In this document: in pieces, positions 13,401-25,082 of the stretch
How the letters are laid out: every line of letters starts with the position of its first letter
Numbering within the stretch: position 1 is the first letter of the stretch
Assembly (NCBI RefSeq): GCF_032854445.1
Contig: NC_088295.1
Location: 13,255,385 to 13,319,384 of the forward strand
Direction of reading: 5' to 3'
DNA: 64,000 nt
Origin: Liolophura sinensis
Lineage: Eukaryota > Mollusca > Polyplacophora > Chitonida > Chitonidae
Program-made: the position numbers and the translations under genes
The notes under the pieces: generated by a model
Told to the model about the DNA's origin: nothing
Database searches by the model: none
What the model saw: the letters and a program-made list of their open reading frames with translations, nothing else

Positions 13401-16400
13401 TGCCCTTGATGAGTTCTCTGGCCCATTTTTGCCAGACTAAAGCTGTGGCTTGCTGCGATTATCTGACTGTTGGCCTATAAGTCGCATGATTGAATCCAGT
13501 TATCGCTGTTTCGACTGTGGCTTTGGATCAGAGAGGTTTGACTTGCACTTGGTGAGAGTTGGTGGTTTGCTCCAGCCACACAGGTTTCCTCCTTCCATAA
13601 ACCTGATCACCATACTACTTCTTGCATACAAAGTTAAACAATCTACCACAAGCAATCACCTTTTTCAACTGGACAGAATGCTGTTAAATAGATCTATAAT
13701 GGTATAGGCTGTGGAAATTGCCACCCTGCCCTTTTTTTTTTTGAAGAGCATATTTGACCCTGTCTCTTTTCTACATTTACAAAATGTATCATCAAGCATT
13801 TGTTATATTTAGGATGGTGCTAGGTGGGGTTGACCATGCAATACATTTGCTTTTGAAATACCTGGTTTTCCACACAGTTTATTTCCTGTTGTGTAAAACA
13901 CCCAGAAAACAAACTTATGGAAGCCCAACTTTTTCAAGAGAGCATTATGTATAAGTTGGGAAATAAGCAAAGAGCATACATGTAACTGTGAGGGAGTGAA
14001 GAAATTGTGCAGCCAAATGTTTTTGGTCTGTTTTTGGACTTAAGTTGTTAAAATCAGTATGTCTTTAATTACAGCTCCATAGATGTGAGTTAAAATGGAA
14101 AGTGTAGATATCACTGTCATTTTAAGGAACACACAAGCCATCAGGCTTGGTGTTGATGGAAAACAAATTTTCTCCCATTTCAAATGTTGTAGCTTCAAAT
14201 ACAGAGTTGACAGGAAAATAGAATTATATCACAAAGGAGTTATAACTGTGTAAGTATTAAACTGATGTGACTGGTTTCCAAAACGCTTCTGCTCTGCATC
14301 CAAACAAATGGACGAATAACATCATACCATACTATCAGTACCACTCACCATTAATGAAAGATATGTGGTATGCTGAAGAATAATTAAATAGATTTTGCAG
14401 GGGAAAAATATATTGTTAAATTCTGCAAATGACCTTGCTCTCAAGGCCACATTGTAGTTTATTCAGTGTGGTTTGTGAACATAACCCATTTGTGGACTTT
14501 CACATGTGTATTAGGGCTTGGTTCAGTAAAAGTACATGACCTGGTTGTACTTCTGCATCTGTCTTGTGTCAACTGGTGGTACAAATCTGTTGATTATGTT
14601 CATCATCCCGGGGGGTCTTGCCCTTGCCCACAATTACATAGGTCACCCTGCGTCCCACAGACCACTTTTTTGGTCTATTGTCTGGCTGTGGCCAAATGGT
14701 AGCCATATGCTTTCTGTCCTGACAGCTTCCTCTGAAAAATCATTGTTTGTCTGACTTCTAAAAGAAAACCAAACACAATAACATACACAGTTCATATAAT
14801 TGTGAGCAGAATGTGGGTGTGTATGAGAACATGTAAATAAGACATATGTAATGACAATGACCAAGATTTGAATCATGAATTACATAAATAAGGAGTGGCA
14901 GTTTGTTTATTATGATCACATACTCCTGGCCCATGACATGTACCTTTGGCTGTGTATTTAACTCCATGCTTTGTATGATTAACTGAATTATTATGCAATC
15001 AAATACCACAGGCTTGTCAGAGTACATGTATCTTCAGCCCTAAACAAGACCACCTCTTATCCAAACAAGACAATCTTGAGTAGAACATAAAAGACTGATC
15101 TAATTCTTTAAATAAGTTGATAAAATCTTAGTCAAGTGACTGTTGTATACATGTACATGTTTTTGAGAACATTTTATTGTCACTTAAGGGTGCAGTATTT
15201 GGGTATTATAATCAATTATTTATTCTGCCTGTTTAACCCAGTCTCTGCTCTCATGATGCTCACTTAGTTAAGTAAGCTGTTAACTACTGTTAAGGGATAT
15301 GTAACACCTACAATATATCTACCGGTATGCTTCATGAAACTAATCCCAGTACTTTCATATCACTAAATTATATGGTAGCCTAAACAAACAATGTTTACAA
15401 GCTGATCCACCCTAACCGAGATAGTACATACACATGTATCTGATTATACCCAAGAAACATTTTCACTTGTTATCAGTTTGTTTTGTTTTTTTGTGTCAGT
15501 TTGCCTCAAGTAATATTATTTACTTTCAGAAAACTTCACACTGGAGCTGTCAAATTCCTCTCCTGCTGTGCTTGACTCATCTGTTATATTCTGGGCAAAA
15601 CTCAGGGACTTCACAGGTCATCTCGGTGATACCAGCAAATTTAAATATCAGTGGTATGACAGTGAGAAACCTGACAAGAAGGTGACAATTGATGACTTTA
15701 CCTCGTCTATAACCCGTGTGTATCGTGAGGACGAACACAGGGCAGGAACCTACTTCATGAGGGTGACAGTGTTGAAGGATAATAATGCTGTGGCCGTCAA
15801 AGCCATGTACTACAACCTTACAGGTAACTCCTTCATCATTCAGCCTCATGGGTATCTTTTGTATGTATTTTCATTGACAACCGCCTCACATAACATGGTT
15901 ACCATTTACTTCAGTCTCATAGAATTGTATGTTTGTTGCTATTGATTACAACATAATAGTGAACAGGCAATTTGGTTATCATTGTTGATGTCTTAGATAA
16001 CTTTAATATCATTCACATAATTTCTCATTTGGCAACATCATCACATCAAGTCATCAAGTATTGAATTGTCACTGACTTGATCTTATTTCTCGGTAACTTT
16101 ATGATGAAGAACTACAGGTCACAGGCAAATTCTTTAATCATATGAATTCAAGCTTTACACAGAAATACAGACTAATACTTAAATGACATTATTATCATAC
16201 ATAAACTGTCCAGAATTATATTTTGTAAGTCATCATACTGATTTGTTGCATATAGCAGTAATCATAAAGCAAGGAAGAAATCGATATATGTTATTGTATT
16301 GAATGAGAAAATAGGTTGAGCATCCCAGTTGTTCATACTGAAACTAACATTTTCTTAGTGGTAAAAAATTCAGTGGTCTTAATACAGTAGTGCAAAGTAC

Positions 16401-19400
16401 TCATTGCAAGTTACTAAATGGAGATACACAGTATGGCTGTGATGAACATGGGAAGTGTCACTATGACATGTTCATAATTAACATGATTGTAAGGTCCCCA
16501 CTATTCAGTGTTTGCAGTGTGATCTAACACATGTTGTAGGGAACATGGTTATAGAGAAGAGACCCTCAGTGCCTAGACAATTTATTGAAACATCAGAGAT
16601 GGTTACAAACATGTAGCTCTGCAGACATGTCATTGATTGCTGTAGGGAATGGTAATTAGATCATATTCTGTGTTTGTTTTGAGGTTCTTGGGGAAGAACA
16701 ATTCTTACACAGATCTTCTGTACTTCTACCATGAAAAAATAGTTCTTATTATCATCATCTTATATTTAACTTCGGTGTTGTGATGTAGGTTGTATATGTA
16801 GGTTGTATTTGTATGTATTACATGTACACGTGGTAGAGTGTGTTTAGCATGCCAATCACCCAGGAGCCTGTCACCAATGTGATCGCTGTAAGCTTAAGCC
16901 CAGCTCATGCTGGCTTGCTTTGGGCCTTAGTGGTCAAGGGGGTTAGCACTCCAGCGTGGCACAATGACCAAGGAGCTCTTGCTCATGCTGGCTTCCTCTG
17001 CAGCCGTATTTGGGAAGGTCTGCCAGCAACCTGCAGATGGTTGTGAGTTTCCACCGGGTTTCCTCCCACCATAATGCCACCACCCGCATGTAAGTGAAAT
17101 ATTCTTTAGTACAGCGTAAAACACCAATCAAATAAACAAATGCATGTAATACATGTACATATGGCACATTTATATTGTCTTCATTAGCAGGCATATTTGC
17201 TCTTTCCTGGTGTACAAGTGAAAGTTTGTGTTGCCTGTCATAGAATAACTGATTTTGTGTGACAAAGCTCCAGGTTCAGTGCTGACACAGATCTTATTGA
17301 TCTATCAGGCTATGAAATAATTGCAGGTAACATATTTATGTTAGTGCTTGCAACTGGATATATAGATATGCAACGAACATTCATTCTCTCTTCTGCTTGT
17401 AGGCACGTGAATCAGAATCAAAGATAACCTCAGGCCATAATTTCTGACTATGCTTATGACCCCCAGTGAAATATATATGTTAAACATATTGCTGCATCCG
17501 CACTGAACTCAGTTATACATGTATTATCAGTACTTCGTAAAGCTGTATGTTTGCCAGGACCTGGTTGCTTGAAACTATTTAAAGACTTGATATCAGATTT
17601 AGCTTTAAACCAAGTCTTCAGTTTTGTACTTAGCCGAAAATTAATCTCATAACAGTGTATTAAATATGAACTTAGTCTGCTTTTGTTGTACTTTAGATTT
17701 TGGCCAACTGTATTGGCTGCTGAAGTTGGCTGAAATCTGATTTATAAAATTTGATATAATACCAGTATTAGCTTAAGCACTTTTGAACAACTGGGCCCAG
17801 GTTTCCAGTGATACTATTAGAAAAGAACACATGCAAAATAAATGTGTGACAGTCTGTGCCATTCATGAATTCCTCAACTTAGTTTCCCTAAGACAAGACT
17901 CACATATGGTCTACAGTTGTACATATTAACAAATGGGTCACACAAGGTATCAGTTACTAGCATTGTTTATGTATTAAGCACATTGTTCTGATAGGAAATG
18001 TAGAATTTCTGAAAGAATACAGCAACATGTTAAATTGTTCTAATATCTTGTCTAAAACAAAGAGCATGCCAACTTAGAGCAAACATCTGAACTTAACACC
18101 AAGGATTAACAGATGTGTTTTGTTCTGTGGTGTTCATTTTCTTTTGACTAAAGCACAGTGCTCCTGTTGCTCAGTTATGGTATGAACATAGCCCTGATTG
18201 AAACAAATCATGCAGCATGTTAACCACGGAGGTTTACCCGAGGTGCAAAGTGTGGAGTGAAATTTTTTTTGTTTAAATTGAAATTTTTCAGTCTAATGAA
18301 ATAATATTTTAACTTGCATACATACTATTAAGGAATGCACATGTGCATTTAGCAACACAATGTATGAATAATCCCTATAAGAGTGTATTTCATATGCATG
18401 CATAAAATAGGTTAACTTACATGTACATAAATGTGAAGGCTATGATTAACAAGGAATTAGTATCAACGTTATTTATGTGTAGAATACTAGAATGTGGTTT
18501 TGCTGTGCTCTTGGTTAACGGAAGAAAAACACTTTATCCCAGTAGCTTTAAAGTCAGTATAAGGTAATGAAAATGGTGTGGATTTTGGGTCATATTTTGG
18601 TGCTCTTTATACAAACCTGGTTTTAGTCTCACACAGCACACTTACTGTGGTGTAAAAAAAGACTGTTGATTAGGTAAGACTTTCAGAGTATGATTAATTA
18701 CACATCTTTATTTTGTGTGGCAGGATTTGGATTGTGTTGAGTTGCCACAAGTAAATACATGTACACATATTTCATCCTCCCACCATGATGCTGGCTGCCG
18801 TCGTATAAGTGAAATACTGAGTATGGCATAAAACACCAATCAAATAAATAAATAAATACATGTGTTACACATAATTTAAAAAATGCATCAACAATGTTAT
18901 AACAATGGCAGTTTCTAATAATTGGTTATCTGAGCAGCCTGGTTGACTGTTTCATTTATGATATGCATTTACAGAATAAGTTGCTTGTTATTTGCAGGCT
19001 GGCTGAGGAGGGGGGATATGTTTAACAATTATATTTATATTTAATGGCTACATGTATTTTCAAATAAATGTTTTATCTGTTGACAGGTCGGCTAAATGGA
19101 AACATGACAGTGCTGCAGAACCTGAGCTACCAGAGGGAGCCCAACATCTTGTCCACAGACCATCCAATCACACTAAGAGCGCAGGTCTGGGATAAATTCC
19201 GCTCCCCACCTCCACGGATCACATATCACTGGTTTATGAACAGCCAGCCAATAGGCACCTCCGACAATCCAGGACTAAATGTGTCACTGTCCCAGCCAGG
19301 ACCAAAACATGTGACAGTTTTTGTCACAGCCAAGATACTCTCAGACGTGTTTATGCTGCCAAGATTTACAAACAAGTCTGGTAACTTCTCTCAGCGTGTC

Positions 19401-22400
19401 ATACTTAAAGGTGAGTATCTGCACTGCTGAAAATAGGCTGTCAGGTATCTGAAAGCTAAAAACATGTTCACATGCACATGTATCTGGACTAAATATGTAT
19501 TCACATGCGCCTCGACTGAAAACTTTCTGACATGTATGTAAACTGAAGACAGGCTCTGATTTATTTTTGCTAGAGAAATGCTTTTTCTGGATTGTAGACA
19601 AAAGACAATGGCTTTATACCTATGCACTTATTTCTAGGGTGAACTTTGTAATATCATTGGTAGCATCATGGAGAATATTATGTGAAAGTAAACCTTAAAG
19701 TAAAAAATTTAGTATTTTCCTGATGCTTCAGTGAAGCACTAAAGTAGATGGTAGTATTGGGAACAATCTGCTGCAAAAATTATATATTGCTGTAATATGA
19801 CCAAAGAAATATTGAAAGGGATATTATATGTATACCAAAACCACACAAAAACTGAAAGGCAACATCTTCCATATCGACAGCTGTTGATCATTAATTTTTT
19901 CATATATTTGTGGTTATCCCATTCTTCCCCAGATCCGCTGAACAACATCCATATACAGGGAGGAGAGGCAGTGCCTATAAATGATCTGTTTTACTTGAAT
20001 GTCACCTGTAAGGGCAGGTATGTTTACGTGTGTGCGTCTGTCCCAGTACTTTAGCTTTAATGTGAAGCTGGCTTTGTAGCCCTGATTTCAGTCTCTCCTC
20101 AATGGACAAGTGAAGTTTTAGTTCTACAATTATGGTGGCAACACTTCAAGCTGTGAAAAATGAAAATGTTGACATGGTCTTATGAGCAGATGCAAGGTTT
20201 TTATGCAGATTTTTGCCTGTCTTACATTGTGTTCATAATTTTGCATAAGACTTGCTTCATGTGAAACCAGTTTGAAACCATTGACCCCTACTCACAGTGA
20301 AACCTATAGATGTATATTGTAACAGCATTCTTAGTCCACCTGTAACTTTTGCACTGAAAACCCTGCATGGCTATATTGACAATCTGTGAAAAAGTTGTAT
20401 TCTCATACATCCCTTGGTCAGGGAATTTGTGGATTCCCCTGGTTTCACTGGGAGATAAGCAGTCGATGATGTACGTATGGCCATCTGCCTAGTTTAACAT
20501 TCATTGAGGGCTACTTGTCTTCCAGCAATATGGTGTATATATCTGTACTTCACATGTGGGGCAAAGTTTGTCTGTAACTTGCAAAATGGGTCAGTGGTTA
20601 ACCCCGGAGTTCCTCCACGCAAAAAATAACTGTTAAGTTATCTTATAATTACGATGTCAAAAATTCTTGAGTATGGCATTAAGAAACAATCAAATAAAGA
20701 ACTAAATAAACTAGAATTGTTTGTGTAGCCATACCAACAGGGACCGTTCTGGTTGAGGCCATTTCGCAGCATATAAGGACCTTGTGCCGCAAAGCGTTAA
20801 TAATGCCTATAGATGGTTTGCAATAGCAGCCATCTTTGAGGTAAGTTTGTGTATAATGCCCATTGTGTGTCCTTACCAGCCAAGGGCCTGTGCCCAGCTT
20901 ATGACACCTCTAACAATAGAGACACGCTTGGCAATACACAAACTTACCTCAAAGATGGCTGCTGTTGCAAACCACCTGTAGCCAAAGCTGATCATAACTA
21001 CATGTACCATGGCAAGCCTGCTCAAAGTGATGCATGGTGTGTGTGATGCCTATTCTGTAGTTGCTTTGTTCATCAGGGATTGTGAGCCAGTGCTGCATAA
21101 ACAGTGTACATACATGAACAAGTTCATTCTAATTATACTGGGCAGTGGAAAGGTATATGATACACCATACATGTAGAGTTCATTGTTATGAGTTTTTATA
21201 TATATTTTTCCATACTACTCATCGATGAAAGCAGACTCTCTGTGTTATATACCTGCTGATCACCATGTGATGGATAAAGAGAAGACCATAAAAAGATAGT
21301 CTTTGTTGTAGTGGTCCAACCTCCATATGCTGGAAGGTGACACCCATTAAAGGAGGTGCAGCTAACATCACCTGTAGTCCCTCCCTGTTCCTACTGTATT
21401 GTCAACACCTAGTCAAGTTAAGCATCCCTTCCCCGGGAAAGTACAAGTTCACTGCCCTGCTGATTAATGATGTCAGTCAGCTGGAGAAGCATTGGTACCT
21501 TTATGTCTATGATCCTGGTAAGTTGTCTTTGTGCCAAATTATGTTCACAGAATGAAATATGTGTGTCAGGTTTATGGGTTTATCTCCTTCGCAAGTCATT
21601 TTATCAAATGATAAGTCAGGAAAAATTTACTTGTTGATATTGAAGCAGCAAATCGTTATCTACCATTCACTCTACATAAAGGGGCAAATGTGACATATTG
21701 GCTTGAAACTATAAAATAAACATGATTTCCTGAAAGTTACTTCAGTGGGTAGAAGTTGATCAGCATGGTGTTCAGATCTGTGCCGTCTGATGGGCACAGA
21801 GCTAATGTCACTGGACTTCAAAAGCTCAGCATACATGAGAGCTTAAAATGCAACTCAACTCTACTCGACTCTTGTGTCAGGTGTTAAGTGCTTTTGTACT
21901 TGAAATAACGACATGACTCAACAGCAGTTAGGTTCTAGTTGTAACATGCATGCCTGTTCAATCCAGTGTCGTATGACCATCAGCGACTGGAAACAACTCT
22001 GTATGAAAAGTTGAGGTGATTCACGCCTTAAGCTTTCGTGTATGCCGAGCTTAACATGCACATGGCAGTGTGCTGTGATCATTGTCAAGTTTCTTCTCCA
22101 GCATTTCCAGTATAGCCGAGTGAAGTCAAATAAATGTTGATGGTGTGAACTAGCAATGAGAATAACTACATATATTTATTAACTGTCTGTTATAAATATT
22201 CAAACATTATTTTGTTAATCCCCAGGGTCTGTCAATGTGCCAGCTATCACAGTGCCAGTGGTGTTCGCTTTCCTAGCCGTCGTCATTATAGTGATTGGAG
22301 GAGCCTATATTATGAAGCTGCGTAAAAAGCCTTACGTGGAGGTGGCAGATTTTGACTTTCACCCCTCTCTTACCAGGGAAACAGAAGGTTCCAGACTTTC

Positions 22401-22545
22401 TGTTAAGATTCGCAAAACTGTACAAACTTTAATTTTGAGCCCCAGTGTGAAATCCACACCCAGACCAGTGAAATCTACACCCAGACCAGCGAAATCCACT
22501 TTCAAAGACTATGGCTCTGTTGAAGAAGAAAACAACAGATTATAG
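10480..22545 (+). CDS. TMEM130: TMEM130-like single-pass membrane glycoprotein (PMEL/GPNMB/TMEM130 family)
   Basis: Six exons join in phase: 10480-10729, 15530-15823, 19087-19410, 19933-20017, 21312-21517 and 22226-22545, giving 492 residues. The start was chosen because it opens a signal peptide (hydrophobic core about residues 9-22, ending TLCAAD). The lumenal part has FTLELSNSSPAVLDSS, a diverged PKD-like stretch around YHWFMNSQP, several N-glycosylation sequons and CWKVTP. These align from memory with the start, middle and membrane-proximal parts of human TMEM130. One transmembrane helix spans about residues 394-416, followed by LRKK as a stop-transfer. The cytoplasmic tail has a short KSTPRP duplication (about 462-474) and a YGSV tyrosine sorting motif at 482-485. 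The role in animals is not established; membrane topology and endomembrane sorting are inferred. At 492 residues it is longer than human TMEM130 (about 430), mostly in the N-terminal region and tail. Confidence 0.78.
12086..12235 (-). repeat. SINE family A, 3' part
   Basis: On the minus strand the copy ends in (AAAT)n, preceded by worn forms of the 3' motif and of the CACCATAATGC segment. The tRNA-like head is missing, so it is 5'-truncated. Confidence 0.7.
12355..12714 (+). repeat. SINE family B, near full length
   Basis: The head GGCCCCGGTGGCTCAGTTGG is tRNA-like, the body matches the other B copies (ATAATGGCTCAAG, TCATCTCAGTAAAGCAGCTC), and the end is TTGAATATGACGTTAAACCC with an ACTCACTC tail. 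The head is closer to family A than to the other B copies, hinting at head exchange between families. Confidence 0.8.
13441..13655 (+). repeat. Probable diverged tRNA-headed SINE
   Basis: A tRNA-like head (CTGTGGCTTGCTGCGATTAT, then the B-box-like GATTGAATCCAG) is followed by a body with GGTTTCCTCC like family A. The 3' end is poorly defined. It could be an old A-type copy or a separate family. Confidence 0.4.
16830..17142 (+). repeat. SINE family A with duplicated head
   Basis: Two successive family A heads are present. The first (about 16836-16918) carries the ACCAATGTGATCGCTGT and CCCAGCTCATGCTGGCTT segments. The second starts near GGCCTTAGTGGTCAAG and repeats GCTCATGCTGGCTTCCTC. One common body and an AAAT-type tail follow. 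This is either a nested insertion or an internal duplication. Confidence 0.75.
18773..18858 (+). repeat. SINE family A, 5'-truncated tail
   Basis: Only the last 85 bases are present: CCACCATGATGCTGGC, GTCGTATAAGTGAAATA, the worn 3' motif and (AAAT)n. 5' truncation is what LINE-driven retroposition commonly leaves. Confidence 0.75.
20461..20705 (+). repeat. SINE family C (diverged)
   Basis: It shares with 23575-23895 and 44107-44290 the run of TTCCAGCAATATGGTGT or similar, TACTTCACATGTGGGGCAAA and GTCAGTGGTTAACCCC. It ends TTCTTGAGTATGGCATTAAG and AATCAAATAAAG. The head is not clear in this copy. Confidence 0.6.
20814..20974. repeat. Long near-perfect inverted repeat (hairpin)
   Basis: Arms 20814-20853 and 20930-20974 are reverse complements with about one mismatch over 38 bases (TGGTTTGCAA...AGTTTGTGTA), separated by about 76 bases. 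The flanks do not continue the symmetry. It looks like a small foldback or MITE remnant; the arms would form a stable stem in the intron RNA. Confidence 0.75.
21518..22225. other. TMEM130-like intron 5
   Basis: A 0.7-kb intron from GTAAGT to CCCCAG. No repeat or RNA gene is recognised. Confidence 0.5.
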
Positions 22546-23574
22546 TGACCTTATGTGTCACCTGAAAATTTGATAAAACGTGTGAATGAAATGTAAGAAT
22601 ATTTTTGTTATGCTACAAACTTGGATTGCAGAAGAGATAGTCTAGGTTGAGAGGATTATAAACTATATTATTTACACAGAATTTGTGTTTTTTCATTAGT
22701 TTTGTGTCAACAGTTTTGTGTACATAAAAAAAGTTTTATACAGGTAGTTAAACTAGTTTAAAAACTGTTTTGGATTTACTCTATATTTTGTTCCTGTTTG
22801 TATAAAATAATCGCTTGCTTCAAATAAGTATTTGCATAGGAAAACTCTTATAACTGTGATATTTTAAACATAAATATGTTCATATTTTTTGTTTTATGAA
22901 AATTGAGCTCAAGTCAAAACATTTGTTTGATTTATGTGTCAATAACTATGTCATGCAACATTGTGAGGCCTTAGCAGTAATTTGTACATGTAATTATACT
23001 GGAAGTTGTTGTACATATTCAGTATTATGCAATTCAGGACATCGTCTTCCATAATTCTTGCCAAAATGCAGATAATTATAGAATGTGAATGTCCAAAATA
23101 ATTCTGTAAATTATAGAATGTTCGAAATGTGGCTTGTTTTCCATTGTTAATGCAATTGTTGTACCAACACCATATATCAAACATTCATGGCTTCTTACAG
23201 TTGTGGGTAAACGATTAAGTTCAAATAGTGAATAAGAGGTTTGAAAACGAAGTTGCAGGTACATGTAGACACAGGCGTGTTTGACGTTTAACATTACATT
23301 TGATGGGTTTGTTTCTGTGATCTGATACCAGGTGGAGTTCTTATAATTTTGTGAAAGAATCAGCCGTGTGCTGTTATGTATTGCCTTTTAAACTTTATTT
23401 TATAGTTGATTTATTTTTTACATACACTGTATTGGCTTAATTTAAATGTGCTATTTTGAATTACTTATAACTAAGCGAGTTGTTTGTGATGCAGTAAAAT
23501 AGTATAAACCATACATATATGTAAGGCAGCTTGACTCATACTACACCTGATGTAGAACTGGTTTTTGTAGAATA
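22546..23574. other. 3' flank of the TMEM130-like gene
   Basis: AT-rich sequence expected to hold the 3' UTR. No canonical AATAAA was found close to the stop codon, so the transcript end is undetermined. Confidence 0.45.
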
Positions 23575-23895
23575 GGTTATGATGGTCGTCTCTGAATTGG
23601 ACACACAAGGTGTTGGTTCAGTCCTGGCCTTGGACAGTGAATTTGTAGATCCCTCCCCTGCCTACTCTCAATAAGTGATTGTTGGCAATGGTGTGGTCGT
23701 TTGTGCAGCTGGACATTGATTGAAGACCACTTATCTTGCACACATATGGTGTGCATATGTTGGTACATCACATGTGGGGAAAGTTTGTCAGTGACTTGAA
23801 TGGGCTTTGCAGACAGTATTCCAGTTTCCTCTGATCACTACTAAATGAGTGAAAAAACTGTTGCATATGGCATGAAGTAACAAATAAATTCTTCA
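23575..23895 (+). repeat. SINE family C
   Basis: The copy shows GTTGGTTCAGTCCTGG (B-box-like), TGGTACATCACATGTGGGGA, a TCCAGTTTCCTC segment, a worn tail motif and AACAAATAAA at the end. The tRNA-like head is likely at 23575-23625. Confidence 0.6.
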
Positions 23896-23924
23896 CCTCA
23901 TGTACAACTTTTGTGTTGGTGTTA

Positions 23925-24130
23925 TTTTGACTTGCAATGGTTGAGTAGTTAAGATTCATCTCCTATTTTGTGGGAGAACTGGATGCAATCTTGATTTGGG
24001 TCATGAAGTTACAGTACTGGTCTGTCTTGTGTCTGTAATGTGTGCATTACAGTGGGAAACCTGAATCCAAGCCAAATTTGGGTCATACACAGAATTTAGC
24101 ACTATCTGTTGTCTGTAATGTGACTGAGTG
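23925..24130 (+). repeat. tRNA-like SINE head chain (family D)
   Basis: TGCAATGGTTGAGTAGTTAAG resembles an A-box region. Segments like GAATCCAAGCCAAATTTGGG, TTAGCACTATCTGTTGTCTG and GTCTGTAATGTG recur here and at 24760-25082 and 25995-26330. The unit looks like repeated tRNA-like heads without a clear tail. Confidence 0.45.
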
Positions 24131-24760
24131 GCTAAAATTTCAGATGGCTGTCTGATGTTTCCAAGTGGTTAGAATATCCGGTGTCTGGATAATGTGGATG
24201 AGTGGTTAGAATGTCTGGTGTCTGTACAATGTGGCTCAGCAGTTAAAATGCTAGGTGTCTGTATAGTGAGGCAGAGTGGTTAGAATGTCAGGGGTCTGGA
24301 TAATGTGGATGAGTGGTTAGAATGTCTGGTGTCTGTACAATGTGGCTCAGCAGTTAAAATGCTAGGTGTCTGTATAGTGAGGCAGAGTGGTTAGAATGTC
24401 AGGGGTCTGGATAATGTGGATGAGTGGTTAGAATGTCTGGTGTCTGTACAATGTGGCTCAGCAGTTAAAATGCTAGGTGTCTGTATAGTGAGGCAGAGTG
24501 GTTAGAATGTCAGGGGTCTGGATAATGTGGATGAGTGGTTAGAATGTCTGGTGTCTGTACAATGTGGCTCAGCAGTTAAAATGCTACATGTCTGTATAGT
24601 GAGGCAGAGTGGTTAGAATGTCAGGGGTCTGGATAATGTGGACGAGTGGTTAGAATGTCCGGTGTCTGTACAATGTGGCTCAGCAGTTAAAATGCTAGGT
24701 GTCTGTATAGTGAGGCAGAGTGGTTAGAATGCCAGGGGTCTGGATAATGTGGCAGATCAG
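24130..24760. repeat. 37-bp satellite arranged as a 111-bp trimeric higher-order repeat
   Basis: The landmark GTCTGGATAATGTGG recurs at 24183, 24294, 24405, 24516, 24627 and 24738, an exact 111-bp step. Each 111-bp unit contains three related 37-bp monomers, keyed by GATGAGTGGTTAGAATGTC, GCTCAGCAGTTAAAATGCT and GCAGAGTGGTTAGAATGTC. Units are nearly identical; differences such as ACATG for AGGTG near 24587 are rare. Each monomer resembles the A-box region of a tRNA (TGGCTCAG, AGGCAGAGTGGTTAGAA). It is flanked by family D SINE heads with the same motif and probably arose from one. Confidence 0.9.
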
Positions 24761-25082
24761 TTAGATGTCTGCCTCGTAAGGGGCAGACTTAAATCCAAGC
24801 CAGATTTGATCATACCAGAGACTTTAGAACTGGTTCCTCTAGTGTCGGTCTAATGCAGCAGAGAGGTTAGAATGTCCACCTCATGGAAAACCCATTTTTT
24901 TTTATCGTACATTTGTCGTATGACATTTTGTACATCATTATTACTGCACCGTTGTCCTACATGTGTGATTACACTGCTGTGTCACAGATGTACGACATCT
25001 TTGTTAACCTGGGCCCAGATCTGAGTCAGATTTGGGTTATACCCCCCCCCCCCCCCCCCCCCTCCCCCCCCTGAGACTTAAA
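24760..25082 (+). repeat. SINE family D pieces with C-tract
   Basis: Segments shared with the other D blocks include ATGTCTGCCTCGTAAGG, TAAATCCAAGCCAGATTTG, GACTTTAGAACTGGTTCCTC and GCAGAGAGGTTAGAATGTCC. The block ends in a tract of 21 Cs, one T and 8 Cs (25042-25071), followed by GAGACTTA. Confidence 0.5.
25042..25071 (+). repeat. Poly-C microsatellite
   Basis: Twenty-one Cs, one T, then eight Cs. Its length in the assembly is unreliable, and the proline run it would encode is not a gene. Confidence 0.95.

Larger units (their letters stand above)
10730..15529. other. TMEM130-like intron 1 with SINE insertions
   Basis: A 4.8-kb intron starting GTAAGT and ending TTTCAG. It holds SINE pieces at 12086-12235, 12355-12714 and 13441-13655. 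The remaining sequence has only short unsupported frames and no recognised RNA gene. Confidence 0.6.
15824..19086. other. TMEM130-like intron 2 with SINEs
   Basis: The intron is bounded by GTAACT and TTGACAG. It contains the rearranged family A SINE at 16830-17142 and a 5'-truncated tail at 18773-18858. Nothing else is supportable. Confidence 0.6.
20018..21311. other. TMEM130-like intron 4 with a SINE and a hairpin
   Basis: This intron carries the family C SINE at 20461-20705 and the long inverted repeat at 20814-20974. The rest is unremarkable. Confidence 0.6.

Noticed and set aside
24883-25074. Plus-strand open frame ending in a proline run
   Set aside because: It is produced by the poly-C tract and SINE D sequence, with no start or splice context.
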